A stretch of DNA of 64,000 nt, taken from the NCBI GenBank assembly GCA_031403155.1, contig JANNSX010000468.1, positions 1 to 64,000 of the forward strand, read 5' to 3'. Below the pieces are notes generated by a model. That model was not told the origin of the DNA. It saw only the letters and a list, made by a program, of their open reading frames with translations, and searched no databases. Below are positions 34,852 through 43,236 of this stretch, piece after piece. Position 1 is the stretch's first letter, and every line of letters begins with the position of its first letter. The DNA comes from JANNSX01 sp031403155 (GTDB lineage: Bacteria; Pseudomonadota; Alphaproteobacteria; Rhizobiales; Hyphomicrobiaceae). The translations under genes and the position numbers were made by a program.

Positions 34852-35865
34852 ATGCGCGACGAGCGGATACTTCCGCGACGGTTGAACCTGGCGCTGCAAG
34901 GCGGCGGGGCGCACGGCGCCTTCACCTGGGGCGTACTCGACCGGCTGCTCGAGGAGGAGGCGCTATCGATCGACATGGTGAGCGCTGCAAGCGCAGGTGC
35001 GGTCAATGCCGTGGCGATGCTGTCTGGTCTAGCCGCCGGTGGTCGTGAAGCGGCGAGGGCCAAACTCGACGCCGTCTGGCATGCGATCTCCAAGGCCGGG
35101 CTGCCGGACTACATCCGCCTCAATCCCTTCCTGGCGGGGCTTGCCCGAGTGCACGGCCTCGTCTCGCCCTACACCTTCAATCCGCTAGACATCAATCCGC
35201 TGAAGGACATCCTTGTCGAGCACATCGACTTCAATCGGTTGCAGGCCAATCCGCCGGCACGACTCATCATCTCGGCAACCGACGTGGCGACCGGCGAAGC
35301 CCGCCTGTTCGACGAGCGCGAGGTCAGCATTGACGTGGTGCTGGCTTCAGCCTCGTTGCCGACACTCTACCGGCCGGTCGAGATCGGTGGGCGGGCCTAT
35401 TGGGACGGCGGCTTTTCGGCCAATCCGGATCTCGTGACGCTGGCGGCACGCTCCGGGACCCCCGATACGCTGCTCGTCCTCCTCAACCCGGTAAGCGTGG
35501 ACACCGTGCCGCGGCAGGCGGCCGAGATTGCTCACCATGTCAGCCGGATCACCTTCAACCAGCCCCTGCTCAGGGACCTCCGGGAGCTCGAGGCGAGAAA
35601 ACACAGCCTCAAGGGCCCTTGGCGCTGGCTCGCACCGGCCGAAGAGAGGCGGATCGCCCGGCACCGCCTCCACACCCTGTCCGCCGACGCCTATACGGCC
35701 GGTTTGGCCCCCGAAAGCCGCCTGCAAACCCACTGGGAACTCTTGTCGCACCTGAAGTCAGCGGGCCGCACGGAGGCCGATCGATGGCTCGACGGAGGGA
35801 CGCAGGTAACGGCAACTCGTCAGCTAGGCCCCTGGCCACTCAGCAGAATTCGCCGCGCGGCCTGA
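34852..35865 (+). CDS. Patatin-like phospholipase
   Basis: This 337-residue lipid acyl hydrolase-like protein has the oxyanion motif LALQGGGAHGAFTWGVLDR, the nucleophile region SAASAGAVNAVAM and the catalytic Asp motif GRAYWDGGFSANPD. The usual GxSxG is AASAG here, so the first Gly is Ala. Ser and Asp of the dyad are retained. The ATG at 34852 follows GCGAGGGTCCC. It stands alone between the B12 operon and the DUF1127 gene. Substrate unknown. Confidence 0.87.
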   Translation: MRDERILPRRLNLALQGGGAHGAFTWGVLDRLLEEEALSIDMVSAASAGAVNAVAMLSGLAAGGREAARAKLDAVWHAISKAGLPDYIRLNPFLAGLARVHGLVSPYTFNPLDINPLKDILVEHIDFNRLQANPPARLIISATDVATGEARLFDEREVSIDVVLASASLPTLYRPVEIGGRAYWDGGFSANPDLVTLAARSGTPDTLLVLLNPVSVDTVPRQAAEIAHHVSRITFNQPLLRDLRELEARKHSLKGPWRWLAPAEERRIARHRLHTLSADAYTAGLAPESRLQTHWELLSHLKSAGRTEADRWLDGGTQVTATRQLGPWPLSRIRRAA

Positions 35866-36041
35866 AGCGGCCCAAGCGCTCTGCCATTGTTACCAATCGG
35901 CATATGCGCCAGCCGCATGCCCTGAATGCCCCAGGGGGACTAGTAAACGGCGTTCTGAATCGTCATATTGCGGTGCAATAACACGGGTAAAGAAGTCCGT
36001 GCGTCCGGTAACGGCCGGACGAACCACAACGGAGAATAATC

Positions 36042-36293
36042 ATGAGCAATTTCAATAATATGATGCACGGACGCGCGAGCGTCATGGGCTTTGCCATCGA
36101 GGCATTGGGCAATGCAATATTCGGCACCGTCGGCCAGTCTTTCAAGGCTGGGCGCGATCGCCGGGAACTGGGCCGCGAACTGTCGCGTCTGACCGACCGT
36201 GAGCTTGCCGATATCGGCCTCTCGCGCGCCGACGTTCCGCGCGGGTTCTGGGACCAGGTGTCGGTCCACAACCACATCTTCCGCCGGCCCTAA
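36042..36293 (+). CDS. DUF1127 small protein
   Basis: This 83-residue basic protein carries the DUF1127 core near its C-terminus: RRELGRELSRLTDRELADIG followed by LSRADVPRGFW. Small Arg-rich DUF1127 proteins in this order are linked to stress and to RNA turnover in studied members. The ATG at 36042 follows GGAGAATAATC, a good ribosome-binding site. The 176-base upstream gap should carry its own promoter. A terminator follows at 36342-36375, so it is probably monocistronic. Confidence 0.9.
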   Translation: MSNFNNMMHGRASVMGFAIEALGNAIFGTVGQSFKAGRDRRELGRELSRLTDRELADIGLSRADVPRGFWDQVSVHNHIFRRP

Positions 36294-36341
36294 TAAACCG
36301 CGCTAAGGCCCGGTATCTGCCGGCCCTGACCTGACGAACAC

Positions 36342-36375
36342 AAGCGGCGGTTGCCCCACGGCGACCGCCGCTTTT
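36342..36375 (+). terminator. Rho-independent terminator after the DUF1127 gene
   Basis: AAGCGGCGGT (36342-36351) pairs perfectly with ACCGCCGCTT (36364-36373) around a 12-base loop, and the stem runs into TTTT. It lies 49 bases after the DUF1127 stop and before the ridA-like gene. Confidence 0.8.
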
Positions 36376-36495
36376 CGTATGACCGCCCTGCCAGGGCTCC
36401 ATGGCTCGTCTCGCAATCGCGCTTGTGGGGGGGATCGCGCCGCCGCTATATGCTCGCACGACGATCCAACCATCCCGAAAGACGGAGTGAGCGAC

Positions 36496-36849
36496 ATGTC
36501 CCTGAAGCGTCTCGAAGTCGGCCCGCGCATGAGCCAGGTGGTCATCCACAACAAGATCGCCTACCTCGCCGGTCAGGTGGCCATGGGCGCCAAGGGCAAA
36601 TCGGTCGGCGAGCAAACCCAGGACATCCTCAACGCCATCGACAAGCATCTGAACGCCGCCGGCACCGACAAGACGAAGCTCATCACCACGAACATCTGGC
36701 TCGCCGATATCTCCAAATTCGCCGAGATGAACGCCGTCTGGGACAAGTGGGTGTCCTCGGGCAATACGCCCGCGCGCGCCACCGTCGAGGCCAAGCTCGC
36801 CGCGCCCGAATTCACCGTCGAGATCATGGTGACGGCGGCGATCGACTAG
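36496..36849 (+). CDS. RidA family enamine/imine deaminase
   Basis: RidA proteins hydrolyse reactive 2-aminoacrylate and other imines to keto acids and ammonia. The 117-residue protein has the YjgF fold with YLAGQVAMGAKGKSVGEQTQ and the substrate-binding Arg in SGNTPARATVEAKLAAP; the conserved Glu is in TVEIMVTAA. The ATG at 36496 follows GGAGTGAGCGAC. It heads a three-gene unit with a D-amino acid dehydrogenase and a racemase, where imines would arise. Confidence 0.9.
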   Translation: MSLKRLEVGPRMSQVVIHNKIAYLAGQVAMGAKGKSVGEQTQDILNAIDKHLNAAGTDKTKLITTNIWLADISKFAEMNAVWDKWVSSGNTPARATVEAKLAAPEFTVEIMVTAAID

Positions 36850-36877
36850 ACCAGAGGAAAGAGGGGAAGCGGGCTCG

Positions 36878-38125
36878 ATGAAGATAGCGGTTCTGGGCGC
36901 CGGCATCGTCGGCATCACGACGGCCTATCAGCTGTTGAAAGACGGCCACAAGGTCGTGATCGTCGACCGCGAGCCCGAGCCCGCTAACTTCACCTCCTTC
37001 TCCAATGCCGGGTTGGTCGCGCCCGGTCACGCCTATGCCTGGGCGTCACCCGCCGCGCCCGGCATGATGTGGCGCTCGCAGTGGCGCAACGACCAGGCGA
37101 TCCGCTTCAAACCCCGTCTCGATCCACGCCAATGGTCGTGGATCCGCAAGTTTCTCGCGGAGTGCACGGCCGAACGCGCCGTCACCAACACGAAGCACAA
37201 GGCCCGGCTTTCGATCTATTCGCAGAAGGTGCTGAACGAGGTCGGCGCGGAGACGCGCATTCCCTATGACCGCGTCAATGGCGGGCTGCTCTACTTTTTC
37301 CGCTCTCCTGCGAGCTACGAACGCGGCTCGAAGAAGGCCGACATCCTGCGCAATGCCGGTATCCCGATCGATTCCATCTCGACGGATCAGGTGATCAAGT
37401 TGGACCCGGGCCTCAAGGCCGCGGCCAATCAAATTGCCGGCGCGCTCTACGTCAAGAGCGACGAGGGTGGAGATTGCCGGATCTTCACCCAGGCGCTCGC
37501 CGAGAAATGCCGCGCCATGGGCGCCGAGATCAACCTCTCGACCACCATCAAGAGCATCGAGACGAAGAACGGCGAGATCTCGCACGTCGAGACGAGCACC
37601 GGCCCGATCCACGCCGATGCCTTTGTGCTGGCGCTCGGCGTCTACAGTCCGGAATTCGTCAAGCGCCTCGGCATCAAGCTGCCGGTCTATCCGGTCAAGG
37701 GCTATGCCATGACCATTCCGATCAGCGACAAATCGAAAGTCGCGCGGCTGGGCGGGGTCGATGAGGATAATCTGCTCGCCTATTGCCCGTTCGAGAAGCG
37801 GCTGCGCGTCACGGCGACGGCCGAGATCGCGGGCTTCGACACTTCGCACAAGCCGAGCGACTTCCGCGTCATGTCGGACAGGGTCAAGCAGCTGTTTCCG
37901 CAAGGCCTCGATTGGGCGAATGCGAGCTACTGGGCAGGCTTGCGCCCCATGACTCCGACCGCCATTCCAATCGTCGACCGCTCGCCCATCGCGAATCTGT
38001 GGATCAATACCGGCCACGGCCATATGGGTTGGACAATGTCCAACGGCTCAGCCCGCATTCTCGCCGACCTGATCGCCCAACGCCGCCCCGCCATCGACAC
38101 GGAAGGACTCCGCTATGAGCATTGA
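36878..38125 (+). CDS. D-amino acid dehydrogenase (DadA-like)
   Basis: This FAD flavoprotein oxidises D-amino acids to imino acids and passes electrons to the membrane. The 415-residue protein starts with MKIAVLGAGIVGITTAYQLL (FAD-binding GxGxxG). It also has FTSFSNAGLVAPGHAYAWAS, close to the DadA signature, and ends with WINTGHGHMGWTMSNGSARI. It starts 28 bases after ridA and overlaps the racemase start by 11 bases. The preferred D-amino acid is unknown; glycine-type or hydroxyproline oxidases are alternatives in the same superfamily. Confidence 0.88.
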   Translation: MKIAVLGAGIVGITTAYQLLKDGHKVVIVDREPEPANFTSFSNAGLVAPGHAYAWASPAAPGMMWRSQWRNDQAIRFKPRLDPRQWSWIRKFLAECTAERAVTNTKHKARLSIYSQKVLNEVGAETRIPYDRVNGGLLYFFRSPASYERGSKKADILRNAGIPIDSISTDQVIKLDPGLKAAANQIAGALYVKSDEGGDCRIFTQALAEKCRAMGAEINLSTTIKSIETKNGEISHVETSTGPIHADAFVLALGVYSPEFVKRLGIKLPVYPVKGYAMTIPISDKSKVARLGGVDEDNLLAYCPFEKRLRVTATAEIAGFDTSHKPSDFRVMSDRVKQLFPQGLDWANASYWAGLRPMTPTAIPIVDRSPIANLWINTGHGHMGWTMSNGSARILADLIAQRRPAIDTEGLRYEH

Positions 38126-38939
38126 GACCGATACCGGCCCTCGCCGCGCCCGTGCGAAGTCGCCGCGCGCCAAGACCCCGACCGAGTTCATCGAGCACTT
38201 GCCCTTCAAGACCGACAAGGGCATCTCGACCAAGGCGCGCGTCGGCCTCATCGTGCTCGCCTCCGACAACACCATCGAGCACGAGTTCCGCTTGGCCTTC
38301 GAGGGCCTAAAGGGCGTCGGCCTGTTCGAGAGCCGCATTTACAATTCGACGACCATCACGCCCGAGACGCTCGCCGCCATGGGCCCCCACATCACGGAAG
38401 CCGCGCGCCTGTTGTTGCCGGGCACCGAGCTCGACGTCATCGGCTACGGCTGCACCTCGGCCTCGATGGTGTTGGGTGAGAAGAAGGTCGCGGAGGAGGT
38501 GAGGAAGGCCAAGCCCAAGGCCAAGGTGACCAACCCGATCACGGCCGCCTTCGCCGCTTTCGATGCCTTCAAGGCGAAGCGCATCGCGGTGCTGACGCCC
38601 TACCGCGCCGACGTCAACGCCATCGTCCAGAAGTACATCGAGGCCAAGGGCTACGAGGTGCCCGTCTTCGGCTCTTTCAACGAGGAGAACGACACGACGG
38701 TCGCCAACATCGATTTGAAGAGCGTCAAGCGCGGCATTGCCTCGATCACCAAGGGCCGCGACGTCGATATGGTGTTCGTCTCCTGCACGGGGCTGCGTCT
38801 CGCCGAGGCGGTGACCGAGATCGAGGAAGCGGTCGGGCTGCCTGTCACCTCGTCGAACCATGCGCTCGCCTGGCATTGCATGCGGCTCGCGGGCATCAAG
38901 CACAAGCGACCGGAGCTGGGGCGGCTTTATACGAGGTAG
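38115..38939 (+). CDS. Asp/Glu racemase or maleate isomerase family protein
   Basis: This cofactor-independent enzyme has two catalytic cysteines: one in VIGYGCTSASMVLGEKK, one in MVFVSCTGLRLAEAV. The 274-residue length fits the maleate isomerase/arylmalonate decarboxylase branch. An N-terminal basic stretch of about 25 residues (RARAKSPRAKTPTEF) is extra. It overlaps dadA by 11 bases, so an amino acid racemase feeding DadA with D-substrate is a reasonable inference. Substrate not determined. Confidence 0.84.
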   Translation: MSIETDTGPRRARAKSPRAKTPTEFIEHLPFKTDKGISTKARVGLIVLASDNTIEHEFRLAFEGLKGVGLFESRIYNSTTITPETLAAMGPHITEAARLLLPGTELDVIGYGCTSASMVLGEKKVAEEVRKAKPKAKVTNPITAAFAAFDAFKAKRIAVLTPYRADVNAIVQKYIEAKGYEVPVFGSFNEENDTTVANIDLKSVKRGIASITKGRDVDMVFVSCTGLRLAEAVTEIEEAVGLPVTSSNHALAWHCMRLAGIKHKRPELGRLYTR

Positions 38940-39043
38940 GCTCCCGGTTGCATCTGTTGCGTCTGCAAGCGATGCAGCCTTGCCATCCGGCGATCGCCGC
39001 GAATCACTTAGGCTCCGCGCCGGGACAAGCGGGGAGCCTGTTC

Positions 39044-39229
39044 ATGCGATTGAAGATCTGCACATCAGCGCCCATGGCCACCACCATCTGGGACCGCCGG
39101 GCGAGTGTACTCGAAGCTGGCTTCACGCTCATGGAGAAGAAGCCCGACGACAGGGTCTGGACGTCGAGCGATTGGCGGCTCTGGCGCTATGCGATTGCCG
39201 TGTCGAAGCGGCTCGAGCGGCTGAACTGA
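39044..39229 (+). CDS. Small hypothetical protein, 61 aa
   Basis: Starting from the ATG at 39044 (GGGGAG 8 bases upstream) the product begins MRLKICTSAPMATTIWDRRA and is basic with several Trp (SSDWRLWRYAIAVSKRLERL). A longer upstream frame exists but looks non-coding. It lies between the racemase and the convergent DUF1194 gene. I do not recognise a family; the ribosome-binding site and Trp-rich composition are the only support. Confidence 0.5.
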   Translation: MRLKICTSAPMATTIWDRRASVLEAGFTLMEKKPDDRVWTSSDWRLWRYAIAVSKRLERLN

Positions 39230-39238
39230 CGCTTCCGA

Positions 39239-39955
39239 TTACGGTGCGAGCAGCGCGATCCTCGCCGAAATCTCGCGCAACAGCTTCGAGCGGATCGCCT
39301 CCTTGAAGTCCTCGTAGTTCCGCGACTTCATGACGAAGCTGTCGTGGCCGATGATGACGTTGTCCCGGTAGTAATTGTCGAGGTCGTGCACCTCGTTGAT
39401 GATGGCGAGCCCATTCACAACGACATCATGCGCGTTCGCCATCATGCGCGCTTGCGGCAATAGGATCGTCAGATCTTCGCGCGCCGGCGTTTCGACACCA
39501 TCACCCGACACATCGACCACGCGCCGGGGCGCCGTGAAGCGGTTGTCGGCGATGAGGCGGACCGAATAGGCCACCGCCGAACCGATGCCTGTTCCACCTT
39601 CCACACGGCGCGGGAACTGGGAGACCGCATCGGCGAAGGTGAGTGCGCTCGGCCGGTCGCCGACCACGAACCAGCTGCTCTCGTCTTTGGGAAGCGTCGC
39701 ATCCGCCCAGATGACGACAGCGACCGCGATGCGCCCGTTCGGTCCCGAGCCGATCGCCGACTGCACGGCCTCGTCGCGGAAGGCCTCGGCAATACCCTGG
39801 ATCTGCAGTTGATACTCGGTGTCGTCGACACTGCCGGAGGCATCGACGGCCAACACCAGCTCGAGGTCGACCTCTTCCGCGGACGCGAGGGCAGGAGCCA
39901 GCCCGAGCGCCAGCAGGCTGACTATGATAAAGCGTCTGGCGTTCGTCAGGGCCAC
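39239..39955 (-). CDS. DUF1194 von Willebrand factor A-like protein
   Basis: This exported protein has a VWA-type MIDAS motif. The roughly 238-residue product has a signal peptide (FIIVSLLALGLAPALASA), then VDLELVLAVDASGSVDDTEY (D-x-S-x-S metal site). It continues with RIAVAVVIWADATLPK and RVVDVSGDGVETPAREDLTI, matching DUF1194. The start is taken as GTG at 39955; no strong ribosome-binding site is visible and a nearby CTG cannot be excluded. Function is unknown; metal-dependent adhesion is the usual suggestion for the fold. Confidence 0.82.
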   Translation of the reverse strand: MALTNARRFIIVSLLALGLAPALASAEEVDLELVLAVDASGSVDDTEYQLQIQGIAEAFRDEAVQSAIGSGPNGRIAVAVVIWADATLPKDESSWFVVGDRPSALTFADAVSQFPRRVEGGTGIGSAVAYSVRLIADNRFTAPRRVVDVSGDGVETPAREDLTILLPQARMMANAHDVVVNGLAIINEVHDLDNYYRDNVIIGHDSFVMKSRNYEDFKEAIRSKLLREISARIALLAP

Positions 39956-40023
39956 TTGGCCAGTGTGCCTTGAGGCAAGGCAATCGGCAACGGCAATTGC
40001 GTAACGATGCGGTGAGCTTGAAA

Positions 40024-40632
40024 TCACCCGACGAGTTCGATCGCCTCGGCGATGGACTTGATCGGCACGAAATTGGCGAGGTCGGCGAGGGCGGTCTTGT
40101 GCACCTCCTCGTCGAAGGCGGCGCACCCGTCCTCGAGCACGATGGCCGAGAAATCCCGGATCTGGGCATCGCGGACGGTGGTGGCAACGCTGACGGCCGT
40201 GGTGATGCCGCCGATGAGCAGCGTCTCGATCGAAGCCTGGCGGAGCACCCATTCCAGCCGCGTCATGTAGAAGGCCGAGTAGGCGACCTTCTCGATCGAG
40301 AAGTCGACCGGCTCCAGCTCGGCAGCGAGCTTGTGGCCCCAGGTGCCGGCCTGGAAGTCGCCCTTGCCGAGGAACGGCCTCAGCCGCCTCAGATGCTCGC
40401 TGATGAAGGGCTCGCCGCCCTTGCCGGTCACCAGCGTCAAATGGGTCGAGACGATCCAGCCGTCCTTGGCGCGGATCGCATCAGCCAGCGGGCGGATGCG
40501 ATCCGGCAGCGTGCTGATCGCCCGACATTGCAGGCCGGCGCGGCCATAAGCGCCCTTGGGGTGCACGACGTCGTTCTGCACGTCGATGATCAACAGCGCT
40601 GTGCGCTTCAGATCGAGACCACGCTTGGGCAT
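40024..40632 (-). CDS. Isochorismatase-like hydrolase lacking the catalytic Cys
   Basis: The 202-residue protein has the isochorismatase/cysteine hydrolase fold: catalytic Asp in ALLIIDVQNDVVHPKGAYG, the Lys in FSIEKVAYSAFYMT, and the nucleophile region GGITTAVSVATTVRDAQ. In amidases such as nicotinamidase the residue before V-x-x-T is Cys; here the codon is AGC, Ser. Isochorismatases proper also lack this Cys, so a non-amidase reaction or lost activity is possible. The ATG at 40632 is 228 bases from the divergent DUF1989-GcvT gene. Confidence 0.85.
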   Translation of the reverse strand: MPKRGLDLKRTALLIIDVQNDVVHPKGAYGRAGLQCRAISTLPDRIRPLADAIRAKDGWIVSTHLTLVTGKGGEPFISEHLRRLRPFLGKGDFQAGTWGHKLAAELEPVDFSIEKVAYSAFYMTRLEWVLRQASIETLLIGGITTAVSVATTVRDAQIRDFSAIVLEDGCAAFDEEVHKTALADLANFVPIKSIAEAIELVG

Positions 40633-40860
40633 GGATGCTCCGTTCTTGGCTGTTCGTCCGCAGCTGGCCGAGGCGACTCTGCCACCGTTTCCGCCGCACG
40701 CACAGATAGCAGCGCGTCAGGGGTGGACAGGCTGCCATGCGATGGGTGGGCAACGGATCGTTCACTGAAATGCCAAGTCTTCCGCCAGATCTCAGGAATT
40801 TGCCATTGTCCGCTGCCCCGCGCTTACCTAAACTGCCTCGTCCAGCCGCCGGAGTGTTCC

Positions 40861-43233
40861 ATGCAAGACCTGCCATTCGATCCGCGCCGCCAGGGACCGC
40901 CCACTGCGAGCCGCATCTTGCGGCCGGGCATTCCGCTGCTGGGGGCAGGCGTCGAGCGGTACACGGTTGAGGGCGGCGGGCTCATGGTCGTTGCGATCGA
41001 GCCCGGCGACCGGGTGACGATCACCGACCTCGAGGGCGGGCAACCTGTCGAGCTAGTCACTGCCGATCCCAAGGGGCGGATCGATCTGTCCATCCTCGGC
41101 GTCAAGGCGAACGCCGCCGCCAAGGGCATTCGCGAGGCGCTGTCAGCGGATGAGGAAAGCGCCCGGATCGTACGGCGCGGCCTCGAGCGGCGGAAGATCG
41201 ATCTGGCTAGCGCACGGGCATTGCGGCTTTTCTCCGCCGGTAGCTCCGCAGGCAATCGTGCCGAGTTCACGGCTGCCCGCGAAGGCGTGCTGATTCTCGC
41301 CGCGCCCGGCAAGCCGATGCTGCCCTTTGAGCAGCACACGGTGACATCGATTGAACTCCGCATCATGCGAGCCAAGCCGAAACGCAAGTCAGGCTCCCGC
41401 TTCAACCTGCCCGAGCCGCTCGCCGATCCGCTGCAGGATCTGCGGATCAAGGCGGCGACCGCAACGGGCTACTTCGTCAAGGCCGGCGAGTACATCCAGA
41501 TCATCGATGTCGACGGACGCCAGTGCACCGATTTCCAATGCTTTGATGCGCGCAAAGTCGACAAGGGCAAGGATCGGCCGCTCGATGTGACATCGACCCG
41601 GACGATGATCGGGCTCGCCTATCCGGCACCCGGCCTGCCCTCGAAAGCCTTCGACCAGGATTTCGATCCGCTCGTCGAGGTCGTACGCGACACCTGCGGG
41701 CGGCACGATGCCTTCGGGCTTGCCTGCACCTCGCGCTACTACGACGACATGGGCTATCCCGGCCACCCCAACTGCACGGACAACTTCAACAAGGCGCTAA
41801 CGCCCTACGGCGTCAAGGCGCGGGCCGGCTGGATGGCGATCAACTTCTACTTCAACACCGGCATCGACGCCAACAACGTCATCTATCTCGACGAGCCCTG
41901 GTCGCGGCCCGGCGACTACGTTCTACTCAAGGCGCTGACCGATCTCGTCTGTGTGTCCTCGTCCTGCCCCGACGACATCGATGCGGCCAATGCCTGGGAT
42001 CCGACCGACATCCACGTCCGCACCTATGGCGCCAAGAAAATTTTCTCACGAGCGGTGGCCCACCGAATGAAACCCGACAGCGAAGCCAAACTTACCAAAG
42101 AGACGCCGTTCCATCCCAGGACCTCGAAGCTCACGCGCAAGCTCGTCGAGTATCGCGGCTACTGGCTGCCGTCCGAGTATAGAAACGGCGGCGCCATCGA
42201 GGAGTACTGGGCGGCGCGGAAAGCTGCCATCGTCACCGACCTGACGCCACTCCGGAAGTTCGAGGTGACGGGCCCCGATGCGGAAGCGCTGCTGCAATAT
42301 GCGGTGACGCGAGACATTTCCAAGCTCGCCGTCGGCCAGGTGGTCTACACCGCCATGTGCTACGAGCACGGCGGCATGATCGACGACGGCACGGTGTTCC
42401 GGCTCGGCCACCACAACTTCCGCTGGATCGGGGGCGATGAGTTTGGCGGCGAGCATTTGCGCAAGCTCGCCGAGAAGCTCGGACTGAAAGTCTGGGTGCG
42501 CAACTCCACCGATCAGCTCTGCAACCTGCAGGTCCAGGGTCCCAAATCGCGCGACATCCTCAAGGAGATCGTCTGGACGGCGCCGGCGCAAACGGCGGTC
42601 GATGAACTCGGCTGGTTCCGCTTCTGCGTCGGCCGCATTGGGAATTTCAAGGGCATTCCGCTGGTCGTCTCGCGCACCGGCTACACGGGCGAGCTCGGCT
42701 TCGAGGTGTTTTGCCATCCCAAGGACGCGCCGGCCGTCTTCGATGCCATCTCGGAAGCCGGCAAGCCGCACGGCCTAAAGCCGCTGGGCTTGGCCGCACT
42801 CGACATGCTCCGCATCGAGGCAGGTCTCATCTTCGCCAACTACGAATTCTCAGACGAGACCGATCCCTTCGAGGCAGGCATCGGCTTCACCGTGCCGAAA
42901 TCGAAAGAGGCGGACTTTGTCGGTAAGGCGTCGCTCGAGCGGCGCCGCGAGCATCCGATGCGCCGCCTCGTCGGCCTCGAGGTCGAGGGGCGCGATCCGG
43001 TCGGTCATGGCGACGGCATCCACATCGGCCGCGCGCAGGTGGGTGTGGTCACAAGCGGCACCTGGTCGCCGGCACTGGAAAAGCAGATCGCGCTGGCGCG
43101 CGTCGATCTGACCGCCGCCGAACTCGGCACAAAGGTCGAGGTTGGCAAGCTGGATGGCCACCAGAAGCGGCTACCGGCGAAGGTCGTCCGCTTCCCGCAT
43201 TATGATCCGGGTAAGACGCGAGTCAGGAGTTGA
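40861..43233 (+). CDS. DUF1989 - aminomethyltransferase (GcvT) fusion protein
   Basis: This 790-residue protein has three parts. Residues about 1-180 include VAIEPGDRVTITDLEGGQPV and look like a degenerate DUF1989 unit. About 185-410 is a full DUF1989 (urea carboxylase-associated) domain with IQIIDVDGRQCTDFQCFDAR and GHPNCTDNFNKALTPYGVKA. About 420-790 is a folate-binding GcvT-like domain: RKFEVTGPDAEALLQYAVTR, VVSRTGYTGELGFEVF and a C-terminal barrel. It therefore probably moves a one-carbon or amino group using tetrahydrofolate. The ATG at 40861 follows GGAGTGTTCC. The substrate is unknown. Confidence 0.85.
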   Translation: MQDLPFDPRRQGPPTASRILRPGIPLLGAGVERYTVEGGGLMVVAIEPGDRVTITDLEGGQPVELVTADPKGRIDLSILGVKANAAAKGIREALSADEESARIVRRGLERRKIDLASARALRLFSAGSSAGNRAEFTAAREGVLILAAPGKPMLPFEQHTVTSIELRIMRAKPKRKSGSRFNLPEPLADPLQDLRIKAATATGYFVKAGEYIQIIDVDGRQCTDFQCFDARKVDKGKDRPLDVTSTRTMIGLAYPAPGLPSKAFDQDFDPLVEVVRDTCGRHDAFGLACTSRYYDDMGYPGHPNCTDNFNKALTPYGVKARAGWMAINFYFNTGIDANNVIYLDEPWSRPGDYVLLKALTDLVCVSSSCPDDIDAANAWDPTDIHVRTYGAKKIFSRAVAHRMKPDSEAKLTKETPFHPRTSKLTRKLVEYRGYWLPSEYRNGGAIEEYWAARKAAIVTDLTPLRKFEVTGPDAEALLQYAVTRDISKLAVGQVVYTAMCYEHGGMIDDGTVFRLGHHNFRWIGGDEFGGEHLRKLAEKLGLKVWVRNSTDQLCNLQVQGPKSRDILKEIVWTAPAQTAVDELGWFRFCVGRIGNFKGIPLVVSRTGYTGELGFEVFCHPKDAPAVFDAISEAGKPHGLKPLGLAALDMLRIEAGLIFANYEFSDETDPFEAGIGFTVPKSKEADFVGKASLERRREHPMRRLVGLEVEGRDPVGHGDGIHIGRAQVGVVTSGTWSPALEKQIALARVDLTAAELGTKVEVGKLDGHQKRLPAKVVRFPHYDPGKTRVRS

Positions 43234-43236
43234 GCA

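Noticed and set aside
39970..40860. Long upstream extension of the DUF1989-GcvT frame
   Set aside because: It lies over the divergent isochorismatase-like gene and its promoter gap; the ATG at 40861 has a ribosome-binding site.
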